Source of the DNA: Thiorhodovibrio litoralis
GTDB taxonomy: Bacteria; Pseudomonadota; Gammaproteobacteria; Chromatiales; Chromatiaceae
DNA: 64,000 bases
Reading direction: 5' to 3'
Assembly (NCBI RefSeq): GCF_033954455.1
Contig: NZ_CP121473.1
Span: 1,846,501-1,910,500 of the forward strand
Part shown: in pieces, positions 39,335-47,760 of the stretch
Position numbering within the stretch: position 1 is the stretch's first letter
Layout: each line of letters opens with the position of its first letter
Program-made: the position numbers and the translations under genes
Notes under the pieces: generated by a model
What the model was told of the DNA's origin: nothing
The model's input: only the letters and a program-made list of their open reading frames with translations
Databases searched by the model: none

Positions 39335-40081
39335 CTACGCTGACAGAGGGGCGAGGTCGGGGCAGGCGATATCCGCCACCGCCAGTCCGCCGAGCTGGCC
39401 CAGGCGCGCCAGTGAGGGAATGTGGATCCGCCGCCGTTCGACCCGGATCAGTCCGCGCCGCGCCAATGCGTGCAGCTCGCGGGAGAAAGTTTCCGGCGAC
39501 AGGTTCACGCTGGAGGCGACCAGAATCTTGGACGCCGGTAGTTCCAGTTGCGCGCTGTCCGGCTCCGTGGCGCTGGGACAGGCCTCGCGTAGCAATAAGG
39601 CGGCAACTCGCTCCGCGGCCGTATGCAGACAACAGGCCTCGAGATCGACCAGCAGCCGCTGCGCACGCCCAGCCACCAGCCGGAGCATCAGCTCGGCGAC
39701 CTCGGGCCAGAGCGGGATGGCAGCGCGCACCTGACGCACCTCGACAAAGAGCAGCCGGGCATCGCTGAGCGCCTCGGCATGCAGAGCACAGGGTTGCCCA
39801 AGAAAGGCCGCCGCTTCGCCGAAGGTGCGCGGGGGCCGCAGGATTTCGAGCACCCGCTCACCACCATTGGCCGAGAGCAGTGACAGTTTCACCCGGCCGC
39901 ATTCCAGGATATTAAAGCCATCCAGGTGCTCGCCGCGACTACATAGCACCTGGCCGCGCCGCGCCTGGCGCGGATGACAGCCGGCGGCGAGAAAGTGCAA
40001 GGCCGCGCGCGGTGCGCGCGCGAAAACCGGGATGGTCTCCAGCAAAGACAGACTGGTGATCGCGCGAGTGTCTGGATGCAT
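39335..40081 (-). CDS. Crp/Fnr-family regulator, Dnr-like
   Basis: 248 residues. N-terminal cyclic-nucleotide-binding-type barrel (ILECGRVKLSLLSANGGERVLEILRPPRTFGEAAAFLG), dimerisation helix (AELMLRLVAGRAQRLLVDLEACCLHTAAERVAALLL) and a C-terminal winged helix with ASSVNLSPETFSRELHALARRG. The recognition helix has E-x-x-S-R (ETFSR), the combination that reads TTGAT half sites in FNR. The N-terminal Cys cluster of the oxygen-sensing FNR is absent, so it is more like Dnr, which senses nitric oxide through heme. Three boxes of this type in the island are its obvious targets. Confidence 0.88.
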   Translation of the reverse strand: MHPDTRAITSLSLLETIPVFARAPRAALHFLAAGCHPRQARRGQVLCSRGEHLDGFNILECGRVKLSLLSANGGERVLEILRPPRTFGEAAAFLGQPCALHAEALSDARLLFVEVRQVRAAIPLWPEVAELMLRLVAGRAQRLLVDLEACCLHTAAERVAALLLREACPSATEPDSAQLELPASKILVASSVNLSPETFSRELHALARRGLIRVERRRIHIPSLARLGQLGGLAVADIACPDLAPLSA

Positions 40082-40210
40082 GACCTTGGCAAGGCTCCCG
40101 CTGTGATAAGCAGCGCGCCCCTTTCCGATCAGGTTCCGATCAGTTCAGGGCCGCTTCCGCATCGGTTTTCCTGGCGTCTGGCGCGGCTGGACAGCCAGAC
40201 ACACAGGCCA

Positions 40211-41503
40211 TCATGCCGCCAAGGCCAGCTTTAGATCCTCGCGCGGATCACCATTGGTCAGGCGCAGATCATAGGCCGCTTGCAAGCGGGCAAAGACATT
40301 CGGCGTGATGAAAGCCGGTGGCTGCGGGCCGAGGTTGATGCCCTTCACCCCCAGATGCAGCAGCGTCAGCAGCACCGCCACCGCCTTTTGCTCGAACCAA
40401 CTGATCACCAAGGTCAGCGGCAGGTCGTTCACCGAGCACTCCAGCGCCTCGGCCAGTGCTACCGCGACCATGATGGCGCCATAGGCATCGTTGCACTGTC
40501 CCATGTCGAGCAGGCGCGGCAGGCCGAGATGCTCGCCATAGACATGATCGCGAATGCGATATTTGCCGCAGCCCAGGGTGAGAATGAAGGAATCATCCGG
40601 CGTGGCGGCGGCATAGTCGGTGAAATAATTACGCCCCTTCTCGGCGCCATCACAGCCGCCGATCACAAAGAAATGGCTGATCTTGCCGGCCTTGATGGCC
40701 TCCAGAATGGCCCCCGCCTGATCGAGAATCACTTGGCGATGGAAGCCGACCGGTTGCTCGGCACCCAGGCGCTCCTCGCATGGCGGGCAGGCGCGCGCGG
40801 CGGCAATGACCTGGCTGAAATCGCCGTTGGTAATGTGCTGCCCGGCCGGCACGGCGACGGCATTGGTGGTGAACAATCGGTCGCGATAGCTGTCGGGCGG
40901 AATAAGCACGCAATTGGTGGTGCCGACAATGGGACCCGGAAAGGCGGCAAACTCTCTCTTCTGATCCTGCCAGGCACCGCCATAATGGCCGGCGAGATTG
41001 GGATGCTCCTGGAATTTGCTGTACATGTGCGCCGGCATCATCTCGCCATGGGTGTAAACCTTGATGTCGGTGCCTTTGACCTGTTCGAGCAGTTGCCACA
41101 GATCGAGCAAATCATGGCCGGTGACCAGAATGCCGGGGCCGGCCTGGGTGCCTTCGCGCAGCGGCGTCGGGCGCGGCGCGCCGAAGGTGGCGATATGGCC
41201 TTCGTCGAGCATCTGCATGACCCGCAGATTCTTCTCGCCGCACTCCAGGCAGTAGTTCAGCAGGGTGTCCTCATCGAAGTTCACATTGGTCATGGTGGCG
41301 AACAACGCCTCTTCGATAAAGGCCGAGACGGCTTCATCCGACTGGCCCAACCGGCGGGCGTGATGGGCATACGCGGCCATGCCCTTGAGGCCAAAGATCA
41401 GCAGCTCCTGCAAGGACTGGATATCCTCATTCTTGCCGCAGACGCCGGGGCTGTTGACGCAGGCGCTGTTGCGAAAGGTTTGCTCGCATTGGTTGCAGAA
41501 CAT
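40211..41503 (-). CDS. hcp: Hybrid cluster protein (hydroxylamine/NO reductase), short class
   Basis: 430 residues. MFCNQCEQTFRNSACVNSPGVCGK supplies the N-terminal Fe-S cysteines. Hybrid-cluster ligands are visible as HGEMMPAHMY, GTTNCVLIPP, GGCDGAEKGRNYFTDYA, LGCGKYRI and MGQCNDAYGA, and the C-terminus WFEQKAVAVLLTLLHLGVKGINLGPQPPAF is conserved. Hcp of E. coli is about 550 residues; this one lacks roughly the second helical bundle, as in the short class III proteins. Hcp reduces nitric oxide or hydroxylamine and is usually Dnr/FNR-controlled. A matching box lies 127-140 bp upstream. Confidence 0.95.
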   Translation of the reverse strand: MFCNQCEQTFRNSACVNSPGVCGKNEDIQSLQELLIFGLKGMAAYAHHARRLGQSDEAVSAFIEEALFATMTNVNFDEDTLLNYCLECGEKNLRVMQMLDEGHIATFGAPRPTPLREGTQAGPGILVTGHDLLDLWQLLEQVKGTDIKVYTHGEMMPAHMYSKFQEHPNLAGHYGGAWQDQKREFAAFPGPIVGTTNCVLIPPDSYRDRLFTTNAVAVPAGQHITNGDFSQVIAAARACPPCEERLGAEQPVGFHRQVILDQAGAILEAIKAGKISHFFVIGGCDGAEKGRNYFTDYAAATPDDSFILTLGCGKYRIRDHVYGEHLGLPRLLDMGQCNDAYGAIMVAVALAEALECSVNDLPLTLVISWFEQKAVAVLLTLLHLGVKGINLGPQPPAFITPNVFARLQAAYDLRLTNGDPREDLKLALAA

Positions 41504-41629
41504 GGGGCAGACTCCCGTGGTGGTTTGATGGTGGTGTATTGGGGACAGGCCGGATGGATCGCGCTGCGCCGGTCGTTAGGCGCGCGATCAGTACGGGAGG
41601 GAGTCTGCGGCCCGACCCTGGCTTTAGCC

Positions 41630-41643
41630 TTGACTTGAGTCAA
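41630..41643. promoter_or_regulatory. FNR/DNR-type box upstream of hcp
   Basis: TTGAC-TTGA-GTCAA, a perfect inverted repeat. It lies between hcp (minus, start 41503) and the P-loop gene (plus, start 41664). The distance fits hcp better, since it would overlap the leader of the P-loop gene. Confidence 0.7.
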
Positions 41644-41663
41644 GCGGTGAAGGAGGTTAAATC

Positions 41664-42149
41664 ATGAAAGTCGTGCTATTTGGTAATGCCGGCTCAGGTA
41701 AGAGTACCTTGTCCAAAAAGCTGCTGGCCCGCGAGCCAGCAGCTTGCCTTTCGTTAGATGCAGTGGCCTTTGAGGGCGGTCCGACACGGCGTCCTCTTGA
41801 GGACAGCATCGCGGCGGTGCAGGGCTTTATCGCCGAGCATGACAGCTGGATCATCGAAGGCTGCTATGCGGATATCCTCGAGCCAATCCTGGCGGACTGC
41901 GAGGATCTACTTTTTCTCAACCCCGGCATCGAAGCCTGTGTCGCGCATTGTAGGATGCGTCCCTGGGAGCCTGAGAAATACCCCTCTCCAACAGCGCAGA
42001 ACGAAAACCTGGCGAACCTCATCGATTGGGTGCGTTCTTATGAGACACGAGAGGACGAGTACGGACTTCACCGGCATCGACAGCTCTACCACGCCTTCCG
42101 CGGGAACAAACGCGAGTACCAGGATCCAAGCGAATACGGCTTTGGTTGA
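41664..42149 (+). CDS. P-loop NTPase, adenylate-kinase-like
   Basis: 161 residues, starting MKVVLFGNAGSGKSTLSKKLL with a clear Walker A (GNAGSGKST), preceded by an excellent ribosome site (AAGGAGG, 7 nt before ATG). LSLDAVAFEGG and DSWIIEGCYADILEPILADCEDLLFLNPG correspond to the substrate-binding and Walker B segments of small kinases annotated as shikimate- or adenylate-kinase-related. The substrate is unknown. It is the only intact gene between hcp and the IS110 element. Confidence 0.8.
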   Translation: MKVVLFGNAGSGKSTLSKKLLAREPAACLSLDAVAFEGGPTRRPLEDSIAAVQGFIAEHDSWIIEGCYADILEPILADCEDLLFLNPGIEACVAHCRMRPWEPEKYPSPTAQNENLANLIDWVRSYETREDEYGLHRHRQLYHAFRGNKREYQDPSEYGFG

Positions 42150-42372
42150 GCTGTCGCGAGGCTTCATTGCCGCCTGGACCTATGGTCTGCCGCGAATCGG
42201 TGATGCGACGGTGGCCGAGTTTCTCGATGCACTGTATCGAGGACTCTTCGGTCCCTATTGGTTGCCCGAGAGCCGCAGGGTCGAGTTGGGTTATCAGGGG
42301 GTTGCGTTTGCGCTGGAGCGCCGCGCCGGGCTTTTCCCTCGAAGCCCATTGGACTGGGCAACGCTGCGTTGA
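42142..42372 (+). pseudogene. Unrecognised C-terminal coding fragment
   Basis: The frame ALVELSRGFIAAWTYGLPRIGDATVAEFLDALYRGLFG and PYWLPESRRVELGYQGVAFALERR has clear protein character but no start of its own. It slightly resembles the end of small SAM-dependent methyltransferases (D-YRGLFG-YW-PE-R-VE-GY), at low certainty. Probably a remnant left by past rearrangement. Confidence 0.35.
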
Positions 42373-42599
42373 GTGGAGACAGTCATGAAGCTGGACACTA
42401 GAGAGCGGGCGGTGTCGCCGTGTTTTGTCTTGATGCCCGGATCGGCGCCGCTTGCCAGCAATGCGCTGACGGTGTCCTGCTTGCCGACCAAAGCGGCGAA
42501 CATCAGCGCTGTCCAGCCATTGTGCGCCTGGGCGTTGATTTCGGTGCCCTGTTCCAGCAAAACTCTGAGTAGCCTGGGGTCACCTTTTTCCGCTGCATG
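42294..42599 (-). pseudogene. Ankyrin-repeat protein remnant
   Basis: HAAEKGDPRLLRVLLEQGTEINAQAHNGWTALMFAALVGKQDTVSALLASGADPGIKTKHGDTA is two consecutive ankyrin repeats. Upstream on the minus strand the expected GATPLHMA... can be read only with indels near 42600-42620. Downstream the frame runs antisense through the preceding fragment. This is a broken piece of an ankyrin protein gene. Confidence 0.65.
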
Positions 42600-42822
42600 T
42601 GAAGGGCGTAGCGCCTGTCGCGATCGATCTGGTTCAGGCGGGCGCGATTAGCTGCATCAGCACTCCCACCACCAGGCGTTGAGCATCGTTACCACGGCCG
42701 CGCAGGAGACCGTCGCCGCCGCAGATCATCTGTTCTCCGATGCCAAAATTCATGATCAGTGCTTCAGTCAGCGCGCTGGTGCGTCGATCAAGATGACATT
42801 CGGGAGCATATCCAACAACGCG

Positions 42823-42901
42823 CAACTCGCGGCCCTTGCAACGCTAGCAATCTCCGTTCAGCCCCACCGCTGCATGTTGACGGCGCATCTCGCCCTCGCT
42901 A
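42823..42901. repeat. Degenerate dispersed repeat, copy B
   Basis: Related to 22578-22655 (see copy A). Similarity ends at 42901, about where the IS110 element appears to begin, so the insertion may have used this repeat as its target. Confidence 0.5.
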
Positions 42902-42921
42902 GACATGATGTTTTGACCTGC

Positions 42922-42956
42922 CCATCCTCAACGCATGTAGGTTATGTTGAGGATGG
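42922..42956 (+). promoter_or_regulatory. Hairpin in the IS110 leader
   Basis: Perfect 11-bp arms CCATCCTCAAC (42922-42932) and GTTGAGGATGG (42946-42956) with a 13-nt loop, 40 nt before the transposase ATG. It may belong to the left end of the element or to a structured RNA. Confidence 0.55.
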
Positions 42957-42995
42957 AGAACCACCGACACAGAGCCACCTTGAGGAGAGCAGGTC

Positions 42996-44207
42996 ATGAA
43001 GCAGTTTAACCCAGCAACCGATCGCATCGAGAGCGCATCGTCCCTATCCGCCTTGCTGCACGGGAGTAACCAGCCGGAACACAAGCACGGCGCCTATATT
43101 GGCCTGGATGTGCACAAAGACACCATCGCCGTGGCGGTGGCTGAGCCGGGACGTCAGGAGCCGATTTATCGTGGCGAGATTGCTAACAAGCCCAAGAAGA
43201 TCGAGCAACTCATCGCCCGTCTGAGCGAAGCCTATGATGGAGCGGTGCTGTTGTTCTGCTACGAAGCCGGTCCCTGCGGGTATGGACTCTATCGCCAGCT
43301 TCTCGCCAGCGGCCATGATTGCCAAGTCGTTGCCCCATCGCTGATTCCCAAGAAAGCCGCCGAGCGCATCAAGACCGACCGGCGCGATGCGCTGAAGCTC
43401 GCGCGACTGCTGCGCAGCGGCGATCTCACCGCGGTTTGGGTTCCCGACCAAGAGCAGGAGCGCATGCGCGATCTCAGCCGCGCGCGCGATGATATTAAAG
43501 CCCAGGAACGCAAAGCCCGTCAGCAGCTCAACGCCTTTTTGCTGCGTCACGGTCACCACTGGCCCACCGGCAAGACGCGCTGGGGTGCGGCGCATGAGAA
43601 CTGGCTGGCCGGACTGAAAATGGCCGATCCTTGGCAGCAGGTGGTGCTACAGAACTACATCGACGCTGAGCGGGCCGCCGGTGAGCGCGTCGCTCAGCTC
43701 ACCGATCAGCTCATGCGCGCATTGCCGGAGTGGTCACTTGCCCCCGTGGTTGACTCCCTGGTGGCGCTGCGCGGTATCGACAAGCTCGCCGCGATCGTGC
43801 TGCTCGCTGAACTGGGCGATATCAGTCGTTTCGACTCCCCGCGCCAACTGATGGCCTTCCTCGGACTGGTCCCCAGCGAGCACTCCAGTGGCGGACGGCG
43901 GCGCCAAGGGGCGATTACGCTCACCGGCAACAGCCACGCCCGGCGCATGTTGATCGAATCGGCCTGGAGCTATCGCTTCCCGGCACGCCAGACCAAGCAT
44001 CTCCGAGGCAAGGCCGTGAACGCCTCAGCCGGGGCCAGACGCATCGCCTGGAAGGCGCAGGTGCGCCTGTGCGGGCGCTACCGCACGCTCACCGGTGCCG
44101 GCAAAAACACCAAGCTGGTGTGCGTGGCCATTGCCCGGGAGCTGGCCGGTTTTCTCTGGGACATCGTGCGCCAGGAGATGCCTCAAGTGAACGCCCAAGC
44201 GGTCTGA
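42996..44207 (+). CDS. IS110-family transposase (DEDD recombinase)
   Basis: 403 residues. The N-terminal RuvC-like domain has YIGLDVHKDTIAVAVAE with the first Asp, LFCYEAGPCGYGLYRQL with the Glu, and KTDRRDALKLARLL with the paired Asp residues. The C-terminal domain has LRGIDKLAAIVLLAELGDISRF, and LMAFLGLVPSEHSSGGRRRQGAITLTGNSHARRMLIESAW with the catalytic Ser region. IS110 enzymes are guided by a bridge RNA made from the element's own non-coding end. A ribosome site (GAGGAG) precedes ATG 42996. Intact frame. Confidence 0.95.
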   Translation: MKQFNPATDRIESASSLSALLHGSNQPEHKHGAYIGLDVHKDTIAVAVAEPGRQEPIYRGEIANKPKKIEQLIARLSEAYDGAVLLFCYEAGPCGYGLYRQLLASGHDCQVVAPSLIPKKAAERIKTDRRDALKLARLLRSGDLTAVWVPDQEQERMRDLSRARDDIKAQERKARQQLNAFLLRHGHHWPTGKTRWGAAHENWLAGLKMADPWQQVVLQNYIDAERAAGERVAQLTDQLMRALPEWSLAPVVDSLVALRGIDKLAAIVLLAELGDISRFDSPRQLMAFLGLVPSEHSSGGRRRQGAITLTGNSHARRMLIESAWSYRFPARQTKHLRGKAVNASAGARRIAWKAQVRLCGRYRTLTGAGKNTKLVCVAIARELAGFLWDIVRQEMPQVNAQAV

Positions 44208-44608
44208 TCAGTGGCCGCATGTTGAGCCAATGCTGACAACCCGCTGACGCAACCCCAATCGATTCAACCATGGAGAACCCAACAGACACCTTGATTCAGG
44301 GCATCCGCGGCCGGTGTGGAGAACCCTTGTTTGGGCTATACCGGTGGTGCGCGGGAGAATCCCATCATGGGCATCCCACGTGCCGATCCCTGCTCTTAGA
44401 GAAAGGCCAGCTCCGCGACGCAGTGAAGTCCGGTGGTACCCAATCCACGTATATCAGCATGATCCACCGTCGCAGTCTGCCGCTGGGTGCCCTGAGCCAA
44501 GGTGTTTGCCATCACCGGCCCGAGAACAACGTTTTCGAAAAAAGACAAAGAAGAAGAGGTGGTTAAACAATAGTTACTACCAAACATTGACAGGTCAAAA
44601 CATATCAG
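44208..44608 (+). other. Non-coding right flank of IS110 (possible bridge-RNA region)
   Basis: No gene is recognised in these 400 bp. It contains ATGGAGAACC (44270) and GTGGAGAACCC (44317), related to ATGGAGAACC in the transposase leader at 42953, where the following bases (CCGACACAGAGCCACCTTGA versus CAACAGACACCTTGA) also agree. These may be subterminal repeats of the element or parts of its guide RNA. The exact right end of IS110 is not resolved. Confidence 0.4.
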
Positions 44609-46699
44609 CCCATATTTAACATTTCCACGCCGAAAATCGGCGTAAGTCATTGAAGTTTTCTCTGGAGAGAAAATAATATCCCGCCGGATCAGTGACTTGA
44701 AACTGGCGACCCAAATGTAGTGCCATAATATTACGGAGCCCCATTGACGCGCGCGCCCGCGCAGCGGAGCATGCGTGCATGTACATTCGCCGCACCACCA
44801 TCAAGAGCCGACGCACTGGTCAGCCGTACTTCACCTATCGGCTGGTGGAGTCGGTGCGCGAAGCCGGGCGGGTGCGCCAGCGCACGGTGCTGAATCTCGG
44901 CCGTCACTTCGAGGTCCCGCGCGGGCAATGGCCGGCCTTGGCACGGCGCATTGAGGCCTTGGTGGGCGGGCAGTCGGAGCTGTTCATTGACCTCGATGCC
45001 CGTTGGGAGCCGCTGGCGCAACAGTTGGCGGCGCAGGTGATTCGCGCCCGCGCGGGGGAGGATCCCTCCGAGGGGAGCGCGCCCAACTTCCAACGGGTCG
45101 ATGTCGAGACAGTCGATGTGGTGCGCCCGCGCAGTGTCGCGGTCGAGCATGTCGCCTTGGCCGCCTGGGGGCAGATGGGCTTGGATGAAAAACTCACGGC
45201 TTTGGGCTTCAGCGGCCCGCAACGCGCGGCGGCCATCGGCAATGTGATCGGTCGCATGGTGGTGCCGGGTAGCGAGTTGGCGACCCATCAGTGGTTGCAA
45301 CAGCGCAGCGCCCTGGGCGAGTTGATCGACGTTGATTTCGCCGACCTGGATCTGATGGCGCTCTACCGCATCACCGATCGGCTGCTCGCCCACAAACCGG
45401 CATTGGAGTCCTTCCTGTATGCCCGCGAGCGCGATCTGTTCGAACTTGATGAAGTGATTACGCTCTACGACCTGACCAATACCTATTTCGAGGGCAGCGC
45501 CAAGCATAACGCCAACGCCGCCTTTGGCCGTTCGAAAGAAAAGCGCAGCGACTGCCCGCTGGTCACCCTGGCGCTGACGCTCGATGCCAGTGGCTTTCCC
45601 AAACGCAGCGAGGTGTTCGCTGGGAACGCCGTGGAAGCCGAGACGCTGGCAAAAATGCTGCGTGCCTTGACGCCCGAGCAACAACGCACCCCACCGACGG
45701 TGGTGCTCGATGCCGGCATTGCCACCGAGGAGAACATCGCCTGGCTGGTGGCGCAGGGCTACCGCTATGTCGTGGTCAGCCGAAAGCGACATCTGCAGTT
45801 CGATCCCGAGGCGGCCTGTTTGATCAAAGAAGACGGCCCACTGACCATCCGCGCCCAGCGGGTAGTCAAGAAAGAAACCAACGAAGTCGAGCTGTATTGT
45901 CACTCCAGCCAACGTGAGCTCAAAGATCGCGGCATTGCCGATCGCTTCGCGCAACGCTTCGAGCAGGCCCTGCAGCAACTCGCCGATGGGTTGCACAAGC
46001 CAGGCACCGTCAAGCGCTTTGAGAAAGTCATCGAGCGCATCGGGCGGCTGAAGCAGAAATATCCGCGTGCCGCGCGCTACTACGAGATCAGCGTCGACCC
46101 CGATGAGAAAGGGAAAAAGGCCAAGGCCATCCGATGGTCGCGGATCACCCCGGTCGATGACACCTTGCCCGGTGTCTATTGCCTACGCACGAATCAAACC
46201 GAATGGGATGAAGCGCGCCTATGGCACACCTTTGTCATGCTCACCGATCTGGAAGCGGTGTTTCGCTCCCTGAAGTCGGAACTCGGCCTGCGCCCAGTCT
46301 ATCACCATAAAACCGACCGGGTTAGCGCGCACCTGTTCATCTCGGTACTAGCCTACCATCTGGTTCATACCCTGCGCTTGCAGCTGAAAGCCGCTGGCAT
46401 TCATCTGAGCTGGGAGGGCATCCGCCGTGAGCTCGATGGGCAAGATCGCGTCACGGTTGAGCTCAAGCGCGACGATGGGCGCACCCTGCATATTCGCAAA
46501 GCCACAAGGGCGGAGCCGCGCCAGCAAGCCATTTACGATGCCTTGGGCGTGAGTGATCGCCCGGGTGGACAACAGCTGACTTTGATCTGAATGAGCAGCA
46601 CCGGCGGCAAAATCGCAAATGTAGTGCCGTAACGGATATCTGTGTACACTTATCCTGCTGAAAATCAAGATAATTCTGTGACCAGTTGTTAAATATGGG
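44609..46699 (+). mobile_element. IS1634-family insertion sequence, copy 2
   Basis: 2091 bp, CCCATATTTAACA to TGTTAAATATGGG; here the outer five bases of the two ends match each other perfectly. Same length and gene as copy 1 at 8995-11085. No target duplication (left ...ACATATCAG, right TTAGTATC...). The right end truncates an amino-acid permease gene. The two direct copies, 35.6 kb apart, could recombine to delete the segment between them. Confidence 0.85.
44779..46590 (+). CDS. IS1634-family transposase (copy 2)
   Basis: 603 residues, identical in sequence to the product of copy 1 (9165-10976), with the same YDLTNTYFEG, VLDAGIATEENI and EAVFRSLKSELGL catalytic segments. Full identity over 1.8 kb next to decayed neighbours indicates that one copy arrived recently or that the two are homogenised by gene conversion. 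Confidence 0.93.
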   Translation: MYIRRTTIKSRRTGQPYFTYRLVESVREAGRVRQRTVLNLGRHFEVPRGQWPALARRIEALVGGQSELFIDLDARWEPLAQQLAAQVIRARAGEDPSEGSAPNFQRVDVETVDVVRPRSVAVEHVALAAWGQMGLDEKLTALGFSGPQRAAAIGNVIGRMVVPGSELATHQWLQQRSALGELIDVDFADLDLMALYRITDRLLAHKPALESFLYARERDLFELDEVITLYDLTNTYFEGSAKHNANAAFGRSKEKRSDCPLVTLALTLDASGFPKRSEVFAGNAVEAETLAKMLRALTPEQQRTPPTVVLDAGIATEENIAWLVAQGYRYVVVSRKRHLQFDPEAACLIKEDGPLTIRAQRVVKKETNEVELYCHSSQRELKDRGIADRFAQRFEQALQQLADGLHKPGTVKRFEKVIERIGRLKQKYPRAARYYEISVDPDEKGKKAKAIRWSRITPVDDTLPGVYCLRTNQTEWDEARLWHTFVMLTDLEAVFRSLKSELGLRPVYHHKTDRVSAHLFISVLAYHLVHTLRLQLKAAGIHLSWEGIRRELDGQDRVTVELKRDDGRTLHIRKATRAEPRQQAIYDALGVSDRPGGQQLTLI

Positions 46700-47706
46700 T
46701 TAGTATCTACTGGGCCAGTACCCTGTTAAATCTGCTCGGCTTGCGCTGGTCGGCGCGTGTCAGCGCCATCGGTGCCTTCAGCGGCGTGTTGATTCCCGGC
46801 GCGGTGCTGCTGGCGCTGGCCGCGCTCTCGCTCTGGCAGGGACGGCCCAGCCATCTGGACCTCAATCCCGCCACCCTGATCCCGGACTTGACGCATCTGG
46901 GCACCTTGACCTTCGGCGTCAGCGTGTTGCTTGCCTTTGCCGGCATGGAGATGTCGGCTGCGCATGCGCGCGAGGTACGCCATCCGGCGCGCACCTATCC
47001 CCTGGCCATCGGCATTGCCGCCGGGGTGATTTTGGTCATCTTCGTGCTGGGCTCGCTGGCCATCGCCGTGGCCCTGCCGGCGGGTGCCTTCGACCTGCAA
47101 ACCGGGGTCACCCAGGCCATCGCCGCCATGCTCAGGCCCTTTGGACTCGAGCCGCTGACGCGCCTGGTCGCTCTGCTCATGGCGCTTGGCGTGATTGGTA
47201 GCGTCAACTCCTGGATTGTCGGTCCGAGCAAAGGGCTGTTGGTCGCCGGCGAGCGCGGCGAGCTCCCAACAGCGCTGTTGCCATGCAACCGCCACGGGGT
47301 GCCGGTGAGAATCCTGCTGCTGCAGGGGCTGATCGTGTCCTTGTTGTGCCTGAGCTTCAGCCTGCAGCCGAGCGTTGCGTCCGCTTACTTCATGCTGAGC
47401 GATCTGACCATTCAGCTCTACCTGGTCATGTATCTGCTGTTGTTTCTCGCGGCGCTGAAACTGCGCCGCGACCGCCCCGAGGTGCCGCAGCCGTTTCGGG
47501 TCCCGGCGCTCTGGCTGATCTGCGGGCTTGGCATCATCGGTGCCCTGGTCGCGATCGGCGTCGGCTTCTTTCCACCGGCACAGTTTGGCGCCCTGCAGAT
47601 CGATCCAGCCATGTTCGTGGGTTTTTTGCTCGTGGGTATGCTGAGTGTCATGATCTTTCCGGTAATTCTGCACGGGCTGATGCGGCGGGCGGTCAGGACT
47701 CTCTGA
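46700..47706 (+). pseudogene. APC-family amino-acid permease, 5'-truncated by IS1634
   Basis: The frame is open from the IS border (VSIYWASTLLNLLGLRWSARVSAIGAFSGVLIPGAVLLALA) and runs to a normal C-terminus, about 335 residues with some nine helices. LLAFAGMEMSAAHAREVRHPARTYPLAIGIAAGVI is the conserved middle motif of APC permeases of the glutamate/GABA-antiporter type, and VNSWIVGPSKGLLVAGERGELP fits the same group. The first three helices are missing. The TTG at 46741 is not a credible start, so the gene is inactive unless read from the IS. Confidence 0.85.
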
Positions 47707-47760
47707 TCAGCCTATGCTGGTGTGCCCAAGGCCTACCGGCTTTGCATCCAGACCGGAGTT

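Noticed and set aside
8991-46704. TTAG as a 4-bp target duplication shared by the left flank of copy 1 and the right flank of copy 2
   Set aside because: Four bases are weak evidence, the family usually makes 5-6 bp, and the other pair of flanks does not match.
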